Source: Streptomyces sp. NBC_00443
GTDB taxonomy: Bacteria; Actinomycetota; Actinomycetes; Streptomycetales; Streptomycetaceae
Direction of reading: 5' to 3'
DNA length: 64,000 bases
NCBI RefSeq assembly: GCF_036014175.1
Contig: NZ_CP107917.1
Location: 8,928,001-8,992,000, forward strand
Shown in pieces: positions 29,301 to 36,007 of this stretch. A model generated the notes under the pieces. It searched no databases. It was given only the letters and a program-made list of their open reading frames with translations, and was not told the DNA's origin. Both the position numbers and the translations under genes were made by a program. Each line of letters begins with the position of its first letter. The first letter of the stretch is position 1.

Positions 29301-32300
29301 AGCGGGGACCGGGTCCGCCGGACCGCGGACGGGTTGCTGGAGTTCCTCGGCCGCCTCGACGACCAGGTCAAGGTCCGCGGCCACCGCGTGGAACTCGGCG
29401 AGGTCGAGGCCGCGCTGCTCGCCCACCCGGACATCGCCCGCGCGGCCGTGCTGCTGCTCGACGGGCGCCTGGTGGCGTACCTCGAACCCCGGTCCGCCAC
29501 GGCCGAGCCGGACGCGCGCGAGGTGCGCGCCTTCCTGTCCCGTGCCCTGCCGCCGTACATGCTGCCCGGGCGCATCCGCGCGCTCCCCGTGATGCCCCTG
29601 ACCGGCACCGGCAAGGTCGACCGCAACCGGCTGGTACGCGAGAGCGAGGGAACGACGAGCCCGGCTGCCTCCGTCGTGGTCGACGATCACGGTGTGGAGC
29701 CCGGGACCCGACCTCTCACCCCGACCGAGCACACCGTTGCGCGCATCTGGTCGGCCCTGCTGGACGTACCTTATGTGACCCGCGAGGACGACTTCTTCGA
29801 ACTCGGCGGAGACTCCATCATGGTGCTGGAGCTCTTCGCCCGCCTGCGCGAGCAACTCCCCGCGGTGCCGCGGCCGACCACGGTCTACACCCACCGCACG
29901 CTGAGCGCACTCGCGGCGGCCCTCGATACCGCAGCCAACACCTCCGATCCCTCCTCCGATGCGACGCCGCACTCCGCGCCCCCGCAGCTCGCCGGCCGCT
30001 ATCCCCTCACGCCCTCCCAGCGCGGATTCCTGCTGGCCGAGACCATCGACCCGGGGGCGGGCTCCGGCTGGCTCGCCCGGTTCCGGGTGCGCGGGCCGCT
30101 GCGCCATGACGTCTTCCAGCGTGCCGTCGACGTGCTGGTCGCCCGGCATCCGATGCTGCGCACCGTCTTCCCCGCGGGTGCCCGTCCGCCGGTCCAGCAG
30201 GAGCTGCCGGACTCGTTGCGGCTGCCCGTGGAGACGGAGACCCTCGCACACCCCGACCTGCTGGAGCAGCGGATCGACGAGGAGGCCGGGCGCCGACTGG
30301 AGGCCTGGGCCTGGCCGTTGCTGCGGCTGCGCCTGTTCACCGTGGCAACCGGTGAGCACGTGCTCGTCGTCCACGCACATCACCTCATCGGCGACGGCTT
30401 CAGCGCCGCACTCCTCGCCGGCGAACTGCGCACCGTCTACGACCGCCTAGACCGTGGCCTGCCGCACGGCCTGCCACCGCTCGACAGCACCTTCCGCGAC
30501 CACGTGGCCCTGTCCGCCGCCCGTCGGCGACCGGACGGACCCGGGGCCGAGGAGTACCGCACCCGCCTGCGCGCGCCCTACACACCGCCCGCGCTGCGCC
30601 GACCGGCCACCCAGGAGGCCCCCGGCACCCACCCGGCGTTCCACACCACGGGTTTCACCCTGGACGCCGCCACGACCGGGGAGCTGCGCCGACTCGCCCG
30701 CACAGCACACCGCACCCTGTACGCACCGCTGCTCGCTGCGTACTACCGCGCCCTCGCCGAACTCACCGGACAGCGCGACCTGATGCTCGGCCTCGCCGTC
30801 ACCGGACGCGAGGAGTCCACGCCGGACGCACATCGGCTGTTCGGCCCGTTCGCGGAAGCGGTGGCGCTGCGCCCGGCCCTCGCCAAAGGCACCCGAGTCG
30901 ACCAACCGGCCTTCGCCGACGACTTGCGGCGACTCGCCGCGGAGACGGACCTGGCCAGGTCCGAAGGACCCAGCGACGTGCGCACGGCGACCGGACTGCC
31001 GTGCCACGCCCAGTTCTTCTTCACCTTCCTCGACTTCACGTCTCTCGGCTCCGAGGAAACTCGCGCCGGCCTGACCCTGCACGCCGACGAGTCCGACACC
31101 TCCCTCGCCCCGCCGCCGGTGGGCACCGATGTGTTCCTCGCCGTGCGGCCGTTGGCGGACGGTGAAGGACTGCGCATCACCGTGCGGGCCTCCGCGGCGG
31201 CCCTCACGCCGGGCGAAGTCACCGGGTTCGCGGAGGAGATGCGGAAGCAGATGCGGGAGGCGCTGAGCGACCCCGCCCCCGCCCGCGAGGGCCGCCGTCG
31301 GCGCCCCCACCTCGACGCCGCGCTCGTCGGTTACCTGCCCGCGCCCCACCACCTCGCCGCCCTCGCCGGACTGCCGTACGACAGCCCCGGCCTCGGGCGC
31401 GAGGAGATCAGGGCGCTTCTGTTCCCGGACGGCCGGGCCCGCCTGCTGGAGGAGACCGGCACCCCGCTGGGGAACTCCGGCTTCGTCGCCCTCCCGCTCT
31501 TCGCCGACGAACTGGCCCCGACCGCCGACCTGGCGGCCCGCGCCGCCCGCGCCGTCGAGCACGCCGCCTCACTCGGCGCCCGCTGCGTCTCCCTCGCGGG
31601 CATGATCCCGTCGCTCACCGGCTACGGCTACGACGTCCTGCGGGAGTCCACGACCAGCGCGGAGATCACCACCGGACACGCGTCGACGACCGTCGCCGTG
31701 GTCAAGACCGTCCACTCCGCTCTCGAGGCGACCGGCCGTTGCCTCGACGATCTCTCCCTCGCCGTCGTCGGATGCGGCTCGATCGGGACCTCGTCCCTAC
31801 GACTGCTGCTCGCGACGGCGCCCCGGCCACCGGCCCGGCTGCTGCTGTGCGACCTGCCCGGCAGCACCCCGCGACTCGAACGGCTGGCAGCGGACCTGGC
31901 GTCCGAGTATCCGCCTCCGGCGATGCCGGTCCAGGTCGTGGAATCGGGGCTGACGCTGCCCGCGGAGGTCTACGAGGCCGACGTGATCGTCACCGCCGTC
32001 AGCGGGGCGTCCACCCTGCTGGACGTCGACCGGCTCCGCCCCGGCACGATCGTGGTCGACGACTCCTTCCCGCACTGCTTCGACACCGGGAGGGCACTGG
32101 AACGGATGAGCAGTGACCAGGACGTGCTGGTCATCGGCGGCGGCCTGCTGGCCCTCGACTCGATTGCGATCCGGCTCAGCCAGGACCTGCCGGCCGTGGC
32201 CGGCGCGGGCTTCGCGCTGCGGCCCGGGATTCCGGCAACCATGGCCTCATGCCGGCTGGAGTCGCTGCTCCACTCCCACCTCAGGGCTTCCGGCCAGCCG

Positions 32301-32471
32301 CAGAACGACCTGCCACTGACCCACGGTCTCGTCGACCTGCCCCGCGCACTGGCCCACTGGGACGCGGCCGAGGCCGCCGGCATCCGGCCCGCCCCGCTGC
32401 ACCTGCTCGACCGGGTCATCGTCCCGGGCGCCACCCCAGCGCCGGCCCGAGCCGGTCAGCGAGGTCGGTGA
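20310..32471 (+). CDS. FAAL-PKS-NRPS megasynthase with C-terminal acyl-ACP-reductase (AAR)-like domain
   Basis: One 4053-residue assembly line. Domains (approximate residues): FAAL-type adenylating domain 11-540 (QFSSGSTGAPKGVELTH, YFHDMGLIG); ACP1 602-680 (GGSS, Ser near 636); KS 716-1155 (Cys901, His1036, His1075); AT 1246-1530 (GHSVGE Ser1339; HAFH at 1439, suggesting malonyl-CoA); KR ending near 2030 (TGGAGGLG; Ser1945, Tyr1958, Asn1962); ACP2 2079-2150 (GLDSL, Ser2110); C1 2170-2600 (HHSAADG); A 2611-3117; PCP 3137-3210 (GGDS, Ser3169); C2 3230-3655 (HHLIGDG); AAR-like 3668-4043. The last domain has ITTGHASTTVAVV, AVVGCGSIG and Cys3981 in TMASCRLESLL, aligning with the cyanobacterial enzyme and its active-site Cys. 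There is no thioesterase, DH or ER. Predicted chemistry: activate an acyl starter, extend by one malonate, reduce to beta-hydroxy, add one amino acid and release it reductively. The role of C2 is open. AGGAAGG precedes the ATG. Confidence 0.93.
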   Translation: MPTPGCRTAATLLDVLLNAAEEAPGQVVVHVRGDGGERTVSFAELRDDALRVAGGLRAAGLETGTPVPLLAGLGEDFQPMFWGTLAAGLVPVPLAPEARRAGPVWEFLGRPAVVVDETTEALLDEIPGPVHALRLGELREAGPLRSLPRRGPQDLAFLQFSSGSTGAPKGVELTHEAVLANLRQIRTAMAITPDDVVASWMPYFHDMGLIGTHLVPMAARLKQVRLEPLTFAKRPALWLEAAVRHRATLLSAANFALALAARRVPDSTWAGLDLSSVRLMLVGAEPIAPRVWREFTAKAGTAGLDAEAMLPVYGRAAATLAVTVPPLGETAVPLRLDRAALSRGRAVPAEPGADAVELMDVGRPVPDCEVRVTDDSGEPLGEGRVGHIEVRGPQLAGGYHRAPEASAAAFAGGRLRTGDLGFLHEGRLCVTGRHKDVVFVGGRTFHAPDLEETAAGTPGLPGGTAAAIGSTDPDTGADRVVVFVQWARPASATALPVLDAAAARVREALGHDDVRVLPLPPGAFARTTSGKLRRAVMRERFEAGAYAEVEGRLSAARGVAGQAGQALVGDAGQAPMDEAQDEAQDEAQDQERGPQGGAVPRSWRDVEEAIRGIWARTLDLSPAAIDRDDRFFALGGSSLKAMAVLAGIEDTFSVTVEPRVLRDHDTVAALAGQVLALLSDGDGASGAGAGVVAGDRRALEQAAEGAGHQPDGDRARNRPVAVLGMACRFPGAETPEAFWELLASGRDTITAVPEGRWETDGRGLDEDRRRGGNGEGTEKAPGAPRLSGSFLPDPAAFDAGYFGMDDEEARATDPQARVFLELAHEALERAGYAGPRRTGRKVGVFAAVGDSGYREILAATTHGDLAAHAGALTGNLPNLIAARLSQALDLDGPALAVDTACSSALVALHLARRSLQSGECDIAVVGGVQLALTSTGHRLLERAGALSPTGGSRPFGATADGIVPGEGGAALVLARLEDAQRAGDPVLALVRGTAVNNDGRSLSLLAPNPRTQREVITQAYGECGIDPESVSYVEAHGTGTPVGDPVEAQSLGHAFPPRADGLPRLLGSVKANIGHLLNAAGMPGLVKTVLALQHRQVPPSPNTTPPAPYLQRVAPGFELVTEQRELRAPGPLIAGVNAFGFGGTNAHAVLEEAPGRTTCASPAADGPNLLTLSARSADALRAAATDLVAYVRANPDRHEADICAAVNTARDDGPHRLAVVADGDLAERLDTARTADFAVARSRPRTVFLLPGQGAQRPGQGRALYRSSPVFRDVLDEASSLTGPLHGRSLAEWCLDPRMDPEELARTEVAQPLLVAFGVGLARQLAEWGLSADAVAGHSVGEIAAACVAGSLTLDEAVGFAAERGRLVGELALPGTMAAVRGDEDTVAELVAASGGSLSVAAVNGPDQVVISGAGGAVDRALAELRSRGVAARRLPVSHAFHSPLLEPVLDPLGDAAKALTVKSATVPMLSTVTGDWRPDLTPAYWQAHAVQPVRFGAAVARLVEEGYDTFVELGPGNTLAGAVRAVSRAQDAADVSVSTMSLPSAPDRDVDPSGARALLETAGRLWSRGAALNRAAPDRTTRAGNRPAAQVPVPTYPFQRTRHWPRRPDAAPVLQRLDWRDASLTPAAGPRAVRLIGGEQALGRALAERLIDRGVTVLGAHGPTEATADTLVLLGEEADARDGGPQTPGAAISSLRHALDLLSTDCTRLLIATEDAYVTGMSQESARPTQSLLHGFALALPEEQPGLAARSVDLSSRDPLDARVDALERELYSAHEPGAEGAVAWRSGRRVSRTPAHVTDVSTAREDLPPDGTYLITGGAGGLGSALARDLAGRGACELILTGRSRTVPDELLADLRAQGARARYHAADVSHVTDVDALFATLPPVDGVFHAAGTVRPGSLRSKTDAEIEQMLAAKVTGTLLLAEALRRHGQEPAVCVAFSSVSSVLPGLAGALGDYAAANAFLDAFAAAERAAGRPWLAVGFGPVADAGLAAGSPAEARLRARGLSPLTTRAAIAGLRTAVATGAAHLLVSPAQPLEVAAPGRPPAAPRPSRADSSPAAAPPSSANAPAVTDPARTTDLIRSLLAEALHRAPEDIGDDEQFLSLGLDSLTAVDLARRLERELGLPLPATLLFEYRTVGELTAHLGAQSPQAPRATATVNRGHDDTPHPLTPLQRAFLTTEELYEGITSYGYIRQTIRGPLDPALLGRALAQLAAHQPMLRLRIKGDGSRPRQYTAPVEPTDRAPRWYEVHEPDDTAQSLPGLEQRLYNRPFDLTAEDPVRAVLVRDRGDEHLAHLLLVVHHSAADGFSLKVLCEELWSLYTALAHGSPLELPAPRAEFADYAALVTAERRSPAFTRDQQYWRDRIADHTAAGAPMTLPYDGAPEALPAPPLTHHQTTVGASLTAALREVAARHEVSLFHLLLAVYGRCLARWSGQRAVAVNVARARREAALPGIDRLVGPLADTLPVFAAVDPAEPVTVLARRLQRIWREAESHATLASLDIAALLPTTGPAPRTVAPAGFSFARFPVSHGQDWPVTVTPTAAATASAATRLGLLCWESDATLRLSWNHPAQLFRRETVERLAGEYQEELRAAAGQLIPAQRHDSDAGIVARLCAQFRATPRAIAVDTGRTTLTYAELDAATVALADRLRASGVRPGDLVGLLTEPGPHTVVGVVGILRAGAGWVPMDATHPVARLRDQVKRTGVGAVVCHGATREAVAALDGITPVAADVRPPAAPTPDAPPSADPDAIAYVIFTSGSTGRPKAVPITHRSMLNYLDWSLATFGYRPGDRLVQTASVCFDASVRQLLAPLLVGATVHTLTRDLLRDPEALLDRIVNDRITVWSSVPTLWERLLTAAETRARQDGTPPDLSALRWVHVGGEALPPAHVRRWFDLLDGCAGPEHRISNLYGPTESTINATCHVIDARPADDVRQLPIGRPVAGTDLAVVTEDGRTCAPGEAGELLIAGTGLTAGYLGEPQLTARAFVEREGRRWYRSGDRVRRTADGLLEFLGRLDDQVKVRGHRVELGEVEAALLAHPDIARAAVLLLDGRLVAYLEPRSATAEPDAREVRAFLSRALPPYMLPGRIRALPVMPLTGTGKVDRNRLVRESEGTTSPAASVVVDDHGVEPGTRPLTPTEHTVARIWSALLDVPYVTREDDFFELGGDSIMVLELFARLREQLPAVPRPTTVYTHRTLSALAAALDTAANTSDPSSDATPHSAPPQLAGRYPLTPSQRGFLLAETIDPGAGSGWLARFRVRGPLRHDVFQRAVDVLVARHPMLRTVFPAGARPPVQQELPDSLRLPVETETLAHPDLLEQRIDEEAGRRLEAWAWPLLRLRLFTVATGEHVLVVHAHHLIGDGFSAALLAGELRTVYDRLDRGLPHGLPPLDSTFRDHVALSAARRRPDGPGAEEYRTRLRAPYTPPALRRPATQEAPGTHPAFHTTGFTLDAATTGELRRLARTAHRTLYAPLLAAYYRALAELTGQRDLMLGLAVTGREESTPDAHRLFGPFAEAVALRPALAKGTRVDQPAFADDLRRLAAETDLARSEGPSDVRTATGLPCHAQFFFTFLDFTSLGSEETRAGLTLHADESDTSLAPPPVGTDVFLAVRPLADGEGLRITVRASAAALTPGEVTGFAEEMRKQMREALSDPAPAREGRRRRPHLDAALVGYLPAPHHLAALAGLPYDSPGLGREEIRALLFPDGRARLLEETGTPLGNSGFVALPLFADELAPTADLAARAARAVEHAASLGARCVSLAGMIPSLTGYGYDVLRESTTSAEITTGHASTTVAVVKTVHSALEATGRCLDDLSLAVVGCGSIGTSSLRLLLATAPRPPARLLLCDLPGSTPRLERLAADLASEYPPPAMPVQVVESGLTLPAEVYEADVIVTAVSGASTLLDVDRLRPGTIVVDDSFPHCFDTGRALERMSSDQDVLVIGGGLLALDSIAIRLSQDLPAVAGAGFALRPGIPATMASCRLESLLHSHLRASGQPQNDLPLTHGLVDLPRALAHWDAAEAAGIRPAPLHLLDRVIVPGATPAPARAGQRGR
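22038..22073 (+). repeat. Three tandem 12-base repeats encoding DEAQ
   Basis: The unit GACGAGGCGCAG occurs three times (one C-to-T style variation in the last), giving DEAQ x3 at residues 577-588. It lies in the flexible linker between the FAAL domain and ACP1 and may vary in copy number. Confidence 0.85.
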
Positions 32472-33453
32472 GGATCTGCACATAGTCCTCGTGCTCGAAG
32501 GTGAAGGGCAGCGCGAACGCCACCTCGTCCACCTCGCGGAACGCGGCGTGGGCGTGGAGGCGTTCGGCGATCTCCTGCGAACTGCCGACCAGGTCCGGCG
32601 CGAACAACAGTCGGGCCGGACCTTGCGGTGACGTGGTCCGCGGGGTGCGCTCGGCGACGTACTCCTCGTACTTCGCACGCTGCTTCGGCGTGGCGGAGTC
32701 GGTGGGGATGACGACGAGCCCCTGGGAGACGCGGGCGTTCTCGCCGTCGGGATGGCGGGAGCGGAAGGCGCGGATGTGGGAGAGCTGGATCTGCGCGAAG
32801 TCCGGTGCCGCCGCCGTGTCCTCGGGTCCCTCCGCCTTGACGACGCTGCTGGTCAGGAAGTTCATCCCGTGCTCGCCGGCCCACTGGGCGGAACTCGGGC
32901 TGCCGCCGCCGTACCACATACGGCTGCCGAGGCCGGGGGACTGGGGCTGCACCCGGGCCGAGAACATTTCAAAGCCCTCGGCCCCGCTGAAGTCCGTGGC
33001 CGGCCTGCCCCGCACGAAGTCCAGCAGCCTTCGCACCCGCTCGTACCCGAAGTCCTCGGCGTCGGCCGTGTCCGGGTAGAGGGCCTCCTTGACCCGGTCG
33101 TAGTGCATCGGCGGGCCCACGCTCACGCCCGGGTTGAGGCGGCCGCCGGACAGGAGGTCGACCGTCGCCAGGTCCTCCGCCAGCCGCAGCGGGTTCTCCC
33201 AGCCGAGCGGGATGACCGCGGTGCCCAGTTCGATCCGGCTGGTGCGCTGGGAGGCCGCCGCCAGGACGGCGACGGGGGAGGAGATGCCGTACTGGAGATG
33301 ACGGTTGCGGAGCCACGCGCTGTCGAAGCCGAGCCGTTCGCCCAGCTCGATGATCTCCAGCGTGGACTCGTGGCCCCGGCGTGGATCCGCCTCGTCGAAG
33401 AGCCCGATGGTGAGGAAGCCCAGCTTGCGCAGCGGGCGTGAGGTCGACGGCAT
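32416..33453 (-). CDS. LLM-class flavin-dependent monooxygenase (luciferase-like)
   Basis: A 345-residue bacterial-luciferase-family oxygenase using reduced flavin. It shows the N-terminal barrel strand KLGFLTIGLFDEADP, LGFDSAWLRNRHLQYG, RTSRIELGTAVIPLGWENPL, LSGGRLNPGVSVG and MWYGGGSPSSAQWAGEHGMN. The 3' end overlaps the megasynthase 3' end by 56 bases, in convergent orientation. ATG 33453 is chosen because GGAGGGG lies just before it; the frame stays open upstream. Such enzymes act as tailoring oxygenases (hydroxylation, Baeyer-Villiger or N-oxidation) in several pathways, so a role on the cluster product is plausible. A 16-base palindrome sits in front of the start. Confidence 0.87.
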   Translation of the reverse strand: MPSTSRPLRKLGFLTIGLFDEADPRRGHESTLEIIELGERLGFDSAWLRNRHLQYGISSPVAVLAAASQRTSRIELGTAVIPLGWENPLRLAEDLATVDLLSGGRLNPGVSVGPPMHYDRVKEALYPDTADAEDFGYERVRRLLDFVRGRPATDFSGAEGFEMFSARVQPQSPGLGSRMWYGGGSPSSAQWAGEHGMNFLTSSVVKAEGPEDTAAAPDFAQIQLSHIRAFRSRHPDGENARVSQGLVVIPTDSATPKQRAKYEEYVAERTPRTTSPQGPARLLFAPDLVGSSQEIAERLHAHAAFREVDEVAFALPFTFEHEDYVQILTDLADRLGPALGWRPGR

Positions 33454-33465
33454 GAGCCCCTCCAT

Positions 33466-33481
33466 CATTGAACCTTCAATG
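33466..33481. promoter_or_regulatory. Perfect palindrome CATTGAA-CC-TTCAATG before the monooxygenase
   Basis: Seven-base perfect arms around CC, located 12-28 bases upstream of the LLM start codon on the minus strand. The form TTGAA...TTCAA suits a dimeric winged-helix or TetR-type repressor. No matching regulator could be assigned. Confidence 0.5.
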
Positions 33482-33551
33482 GCGTATGGCACTGCCAACT
33501 CGATCAACACCCGCGGTGTTCCCGCCGCCCGTCGTCAGTGCAAGCCCGCGA

Positions 33552-35053
33552 TCAGCGCAAGGGGATCGTCACCTCGTCCTCGACCGGCGGGTCGACCTCC
33601 TGTGCGAGGTTGCCCGTCGCGGCGTGGCAGCGCAGGCGGACCGTCTCCGGCGTGACGTCGAGGCGCAGGAAGCACTTGAAGAAGGGCGGGCTGTAGGTCG
33701 CCGAGCTCGGTGAGAACAGCTGCGTGTAGACCTTGCGCACGGGGAGGCGGAACCGGGCGGTGCGGTCCGGACGGCGCCCGGCGCCGAGCAGACTGGCGAC
33801 CAGCCGGGTGCGCCAGGTGATGCGGGTCGTGGTCTGCTGGGCTCGGGTCAGCGGGATGCCCAGACGTTCGGCGACGACGGCCGCCGCCTCCGCCTCGGTG
33901 AGGGTGAAGAAGCGACGCAGGTGCAGCCTGCGGCCGTAGAGCTTGCTGTAGAAGGCCAGGAGTCGCCGCGCAACGGGTAGCAGCGGAACTCCTTCTCGGT
34001 GACGTTCGCGATGTCGACCCGCGGGATGGTGTGGGTGGCGTGCATGAACGCACCGCCGCCGCCCGCGACCACGTACTGGATCGTGCGGCCGTCCACCTGG
34101 ACCGGGTAGCGCTGGTAGTTGTGGATGTCACCGCCGATCGCCGCGACATAGCGGTGGGCCGGGTCACGGACGATCTCGTCGACGGTCCCGCCGCCCTCGA
34201 TCGTGCAGGGGTGGTGTTCGCCGTCCACGTACAGCGGCGACCCGGTGATGAGGATCTTCGGGCGGGGATCCTTCGACACCTCGCGCAGCCACGCGCCCTG
34301 TTCGGCGTCGATGGTCCCGAGGAGTCCGGTGTCGATGCCGATGATCCGCACCGGCCCGGTGTCGATCGCCCAGTACGGCCCAGGCTGGGCGGCCTGTTGG
34401 ACCTCCGCCGACCTCAACTTCCGTACCTCGGCGAGGCGTTGGCCGTCGTCCTTGCGCGGGCGGTGCCACAGCAGCGACCGCAGCCGGGCCCGGCTGAGCG
34501 GACGCGGTGCGGGCTCCGGTGCGAGGGGCGGGGCGTCGTCGCAGAAGACGCGCATGAACGCGCCGAGGTCCTCGTACCAGTCGTGGTTGCCCGGTATCGC
34601 GTAGATGGGTGCCCGGTAGTCCTGGTACGGCCGGAAGAACTTGGTGCCGTAGTCGTCGGCGCTGCCGACCGGATAGATCACGTCACTGGCGAGGACCGCG
34701 AACCTGGTGTCTTGACCCGTCTTCAGGAAGCCGGGTACGACGGCGTACTGGGGATCGTCGCCCTCGCCGGTGTCGCCGATGACGAGGAACGAGAAGCGGT
34801 CCGGGTCGTCGCGCCGGATCACCTTGTCGGCGGGCGCGCCCGCGGCCGTCCGCTGCGCAACCCAGCGGCTGCGGGTTCGGCCCGTGGGGTCCCCGAACCA
34901 GGACGCCAGCACGCCGTTGCGGGCGGCCCACAGCATCTTGGGGCTGAGCCAGGAGATCTTCTCGACCGTGTGCGGCATCAGCCGCTTGTACGTGCCGAGT
35001 TCGGGGGCGCCCCAGCCGGCGCCTTCGGCGGTATCGCGTGAGGAGTCAGACAC
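33552..35053 (-). pseudogene. Calcineurin-like metallophosphoesterase, frameshifted near 33960
   Basis: The main frame from GTG 35053 encodes a large metallophosphoesterase core: FLVIGDTGEGDDPQ, PGNHDWYEDL, ITGSPLYVDGEHHP and AAIGGDIHNYQRYPV carry the Asp, Asn and His metal ligands. After ...FRCYPLRGDS the frame turns to nonsense (WPSTASSTAAGC), while the -1 frame immediately reads LAFYSKLYGRRLHLRRFF and runs about 130 sensible residues to a stop at 33552. A single lost base, probably a C in a CCC run at about 33960 (plus-strand GG), explains this. The intact protein would have about 500 residues. Sequencing error or a true mutation cannot be told apart. All ligand motifs lie before the break. 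Confidence 0.8.
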
Positions 35054-35125
35054 CGGTGCACCGTAACAATGATCTAGAGAGGGGGGAGCGCGGGCCCGGC
35101 GCGTCGCCGCGCTCACCCTCCCGGG

Positions 35126-36007
35126 TCACCACTTGCGGGCGTACGGCTCCCGGTTGGGCTGCGGGGTGCGGGCAGGGGCCCTGAACCCGGGGTCGCGGTC
35201 GGGCTGTTGCCGGGTGCCGGGCCGCCGGGCCGTGCCGGGCTGGCGTGCTGTGCCGGGCCGGCTGCGCTCGCCCTCGCCGAGGACCAGCAGCGGGTCGAAC
35301 ATCACCACCACGCCGGCCAGGACGAGGAAGACGATCGGTCCCAGGAGCATGGGGAGCAGCAGCGAGGAGGGCGAGTCGCCCGCCCAGGACGCGCCGGTCG
35401 TGCCGTGCAGATGGACGCTGACGGCGGACATGCCGGTGTAGTGCATCCCGGACACGGCCACGCCCATGACCAGGCTGGCGCCGAGACTGGTCAGGAAGCC
35501 GCGGATGGTGACGGCCGCCCACAGAGCGGCGGTCGCGGCGAGGATCGCGATCAGGACGGAGAGTCCCACCGTGAACGTGTCGTACCGGATGCTGCCGCCG
35601 AGGCGCAGCGCGGCCATGCCCAGATAGTGCATGGCCGCCACACCGAGTCCGGTGACGACGCCCGCGCCGGCCAGCGTGCCTCTGCTCGCGCCCAGGTAGC
35701 CCACGATGAACACGCCGATGCCGACCACCACGATCGCCACGGCGAGGCTGAGGACGGTGAGACCGGCGTCGTAGCGGATCCGGGTCTCCTCGACCTCGAA
35801 GCCGATCATGGCGATGAAGTGCATCGTCCAGATGCCGCAGCCGATCGACGCGGCGCCGAGCGCCAGCCAACCGGGTTTCCACGACTGTTCGTCGAGCAAG
35901 GACCGGACGATGCACCGCAGTCCTAACGCCCCTCCCAAGCAGGCCATCAAATAGGCCGCCACCGGGGTCACCGCACCATAGCGGAACCCGTCAACCGTGC
36001 CTTCCAT
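35126..36007 (-). CDS. MHYT-domain integral membrane sensor protein
   Basis: A 293-residue membrane protein with about seven helices. The MHYT domain repeats its signature three times: TMHFIAMIGF, AMHYLGMAAL and GMHYTGMSAV, whose Met and His residues are proposed to bind copper and sense O2, CO or NO. A Pro/Arg-rich cytoplasmic tail follows (repeated PGTAR units) with no GGDEF, EAL or kinase output domain, so it is a sensor module alone. ATG 36007 has GGGGGAG at good spacing. It faces the arginase gene across a 304-base interval. Confidence 0.9.
   Translation of the reverse strand: MEGTVDGFRYGAVTPVAAYLMACLGGALGLRCIVRSLLDEQSWKPGWLALGAASIGCGIWTMHFIAMIGFEVEETRIRYDAGLTVLSLAVAIVVVGIGVFIVGYLGASRGTLAGAGVVTGLGVAAMHYLGMAALRLGGSIRYDTFTVGLSVLIAILAATAALWAAVTIRGFLTSLGASLVMGVAVSGMHYTGMSAVSVHLHGTTGASWAGDSPSSLLLPMLLGPIVFLVLAGVVVMFDPLLVLGEGERSRPGTARQPGTARRPGTRQQPDRDPGFRAPARTPQPNREPYARKW

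Noticed and set aside
31310..32440. Standard thioesterase or SDR-type reductase at the end of the megasynthase
   Set aside because: There is no GxSxG. The Rossmann motif comes late in the domain, and the conserved Cys and TTG segments fit AAR better.
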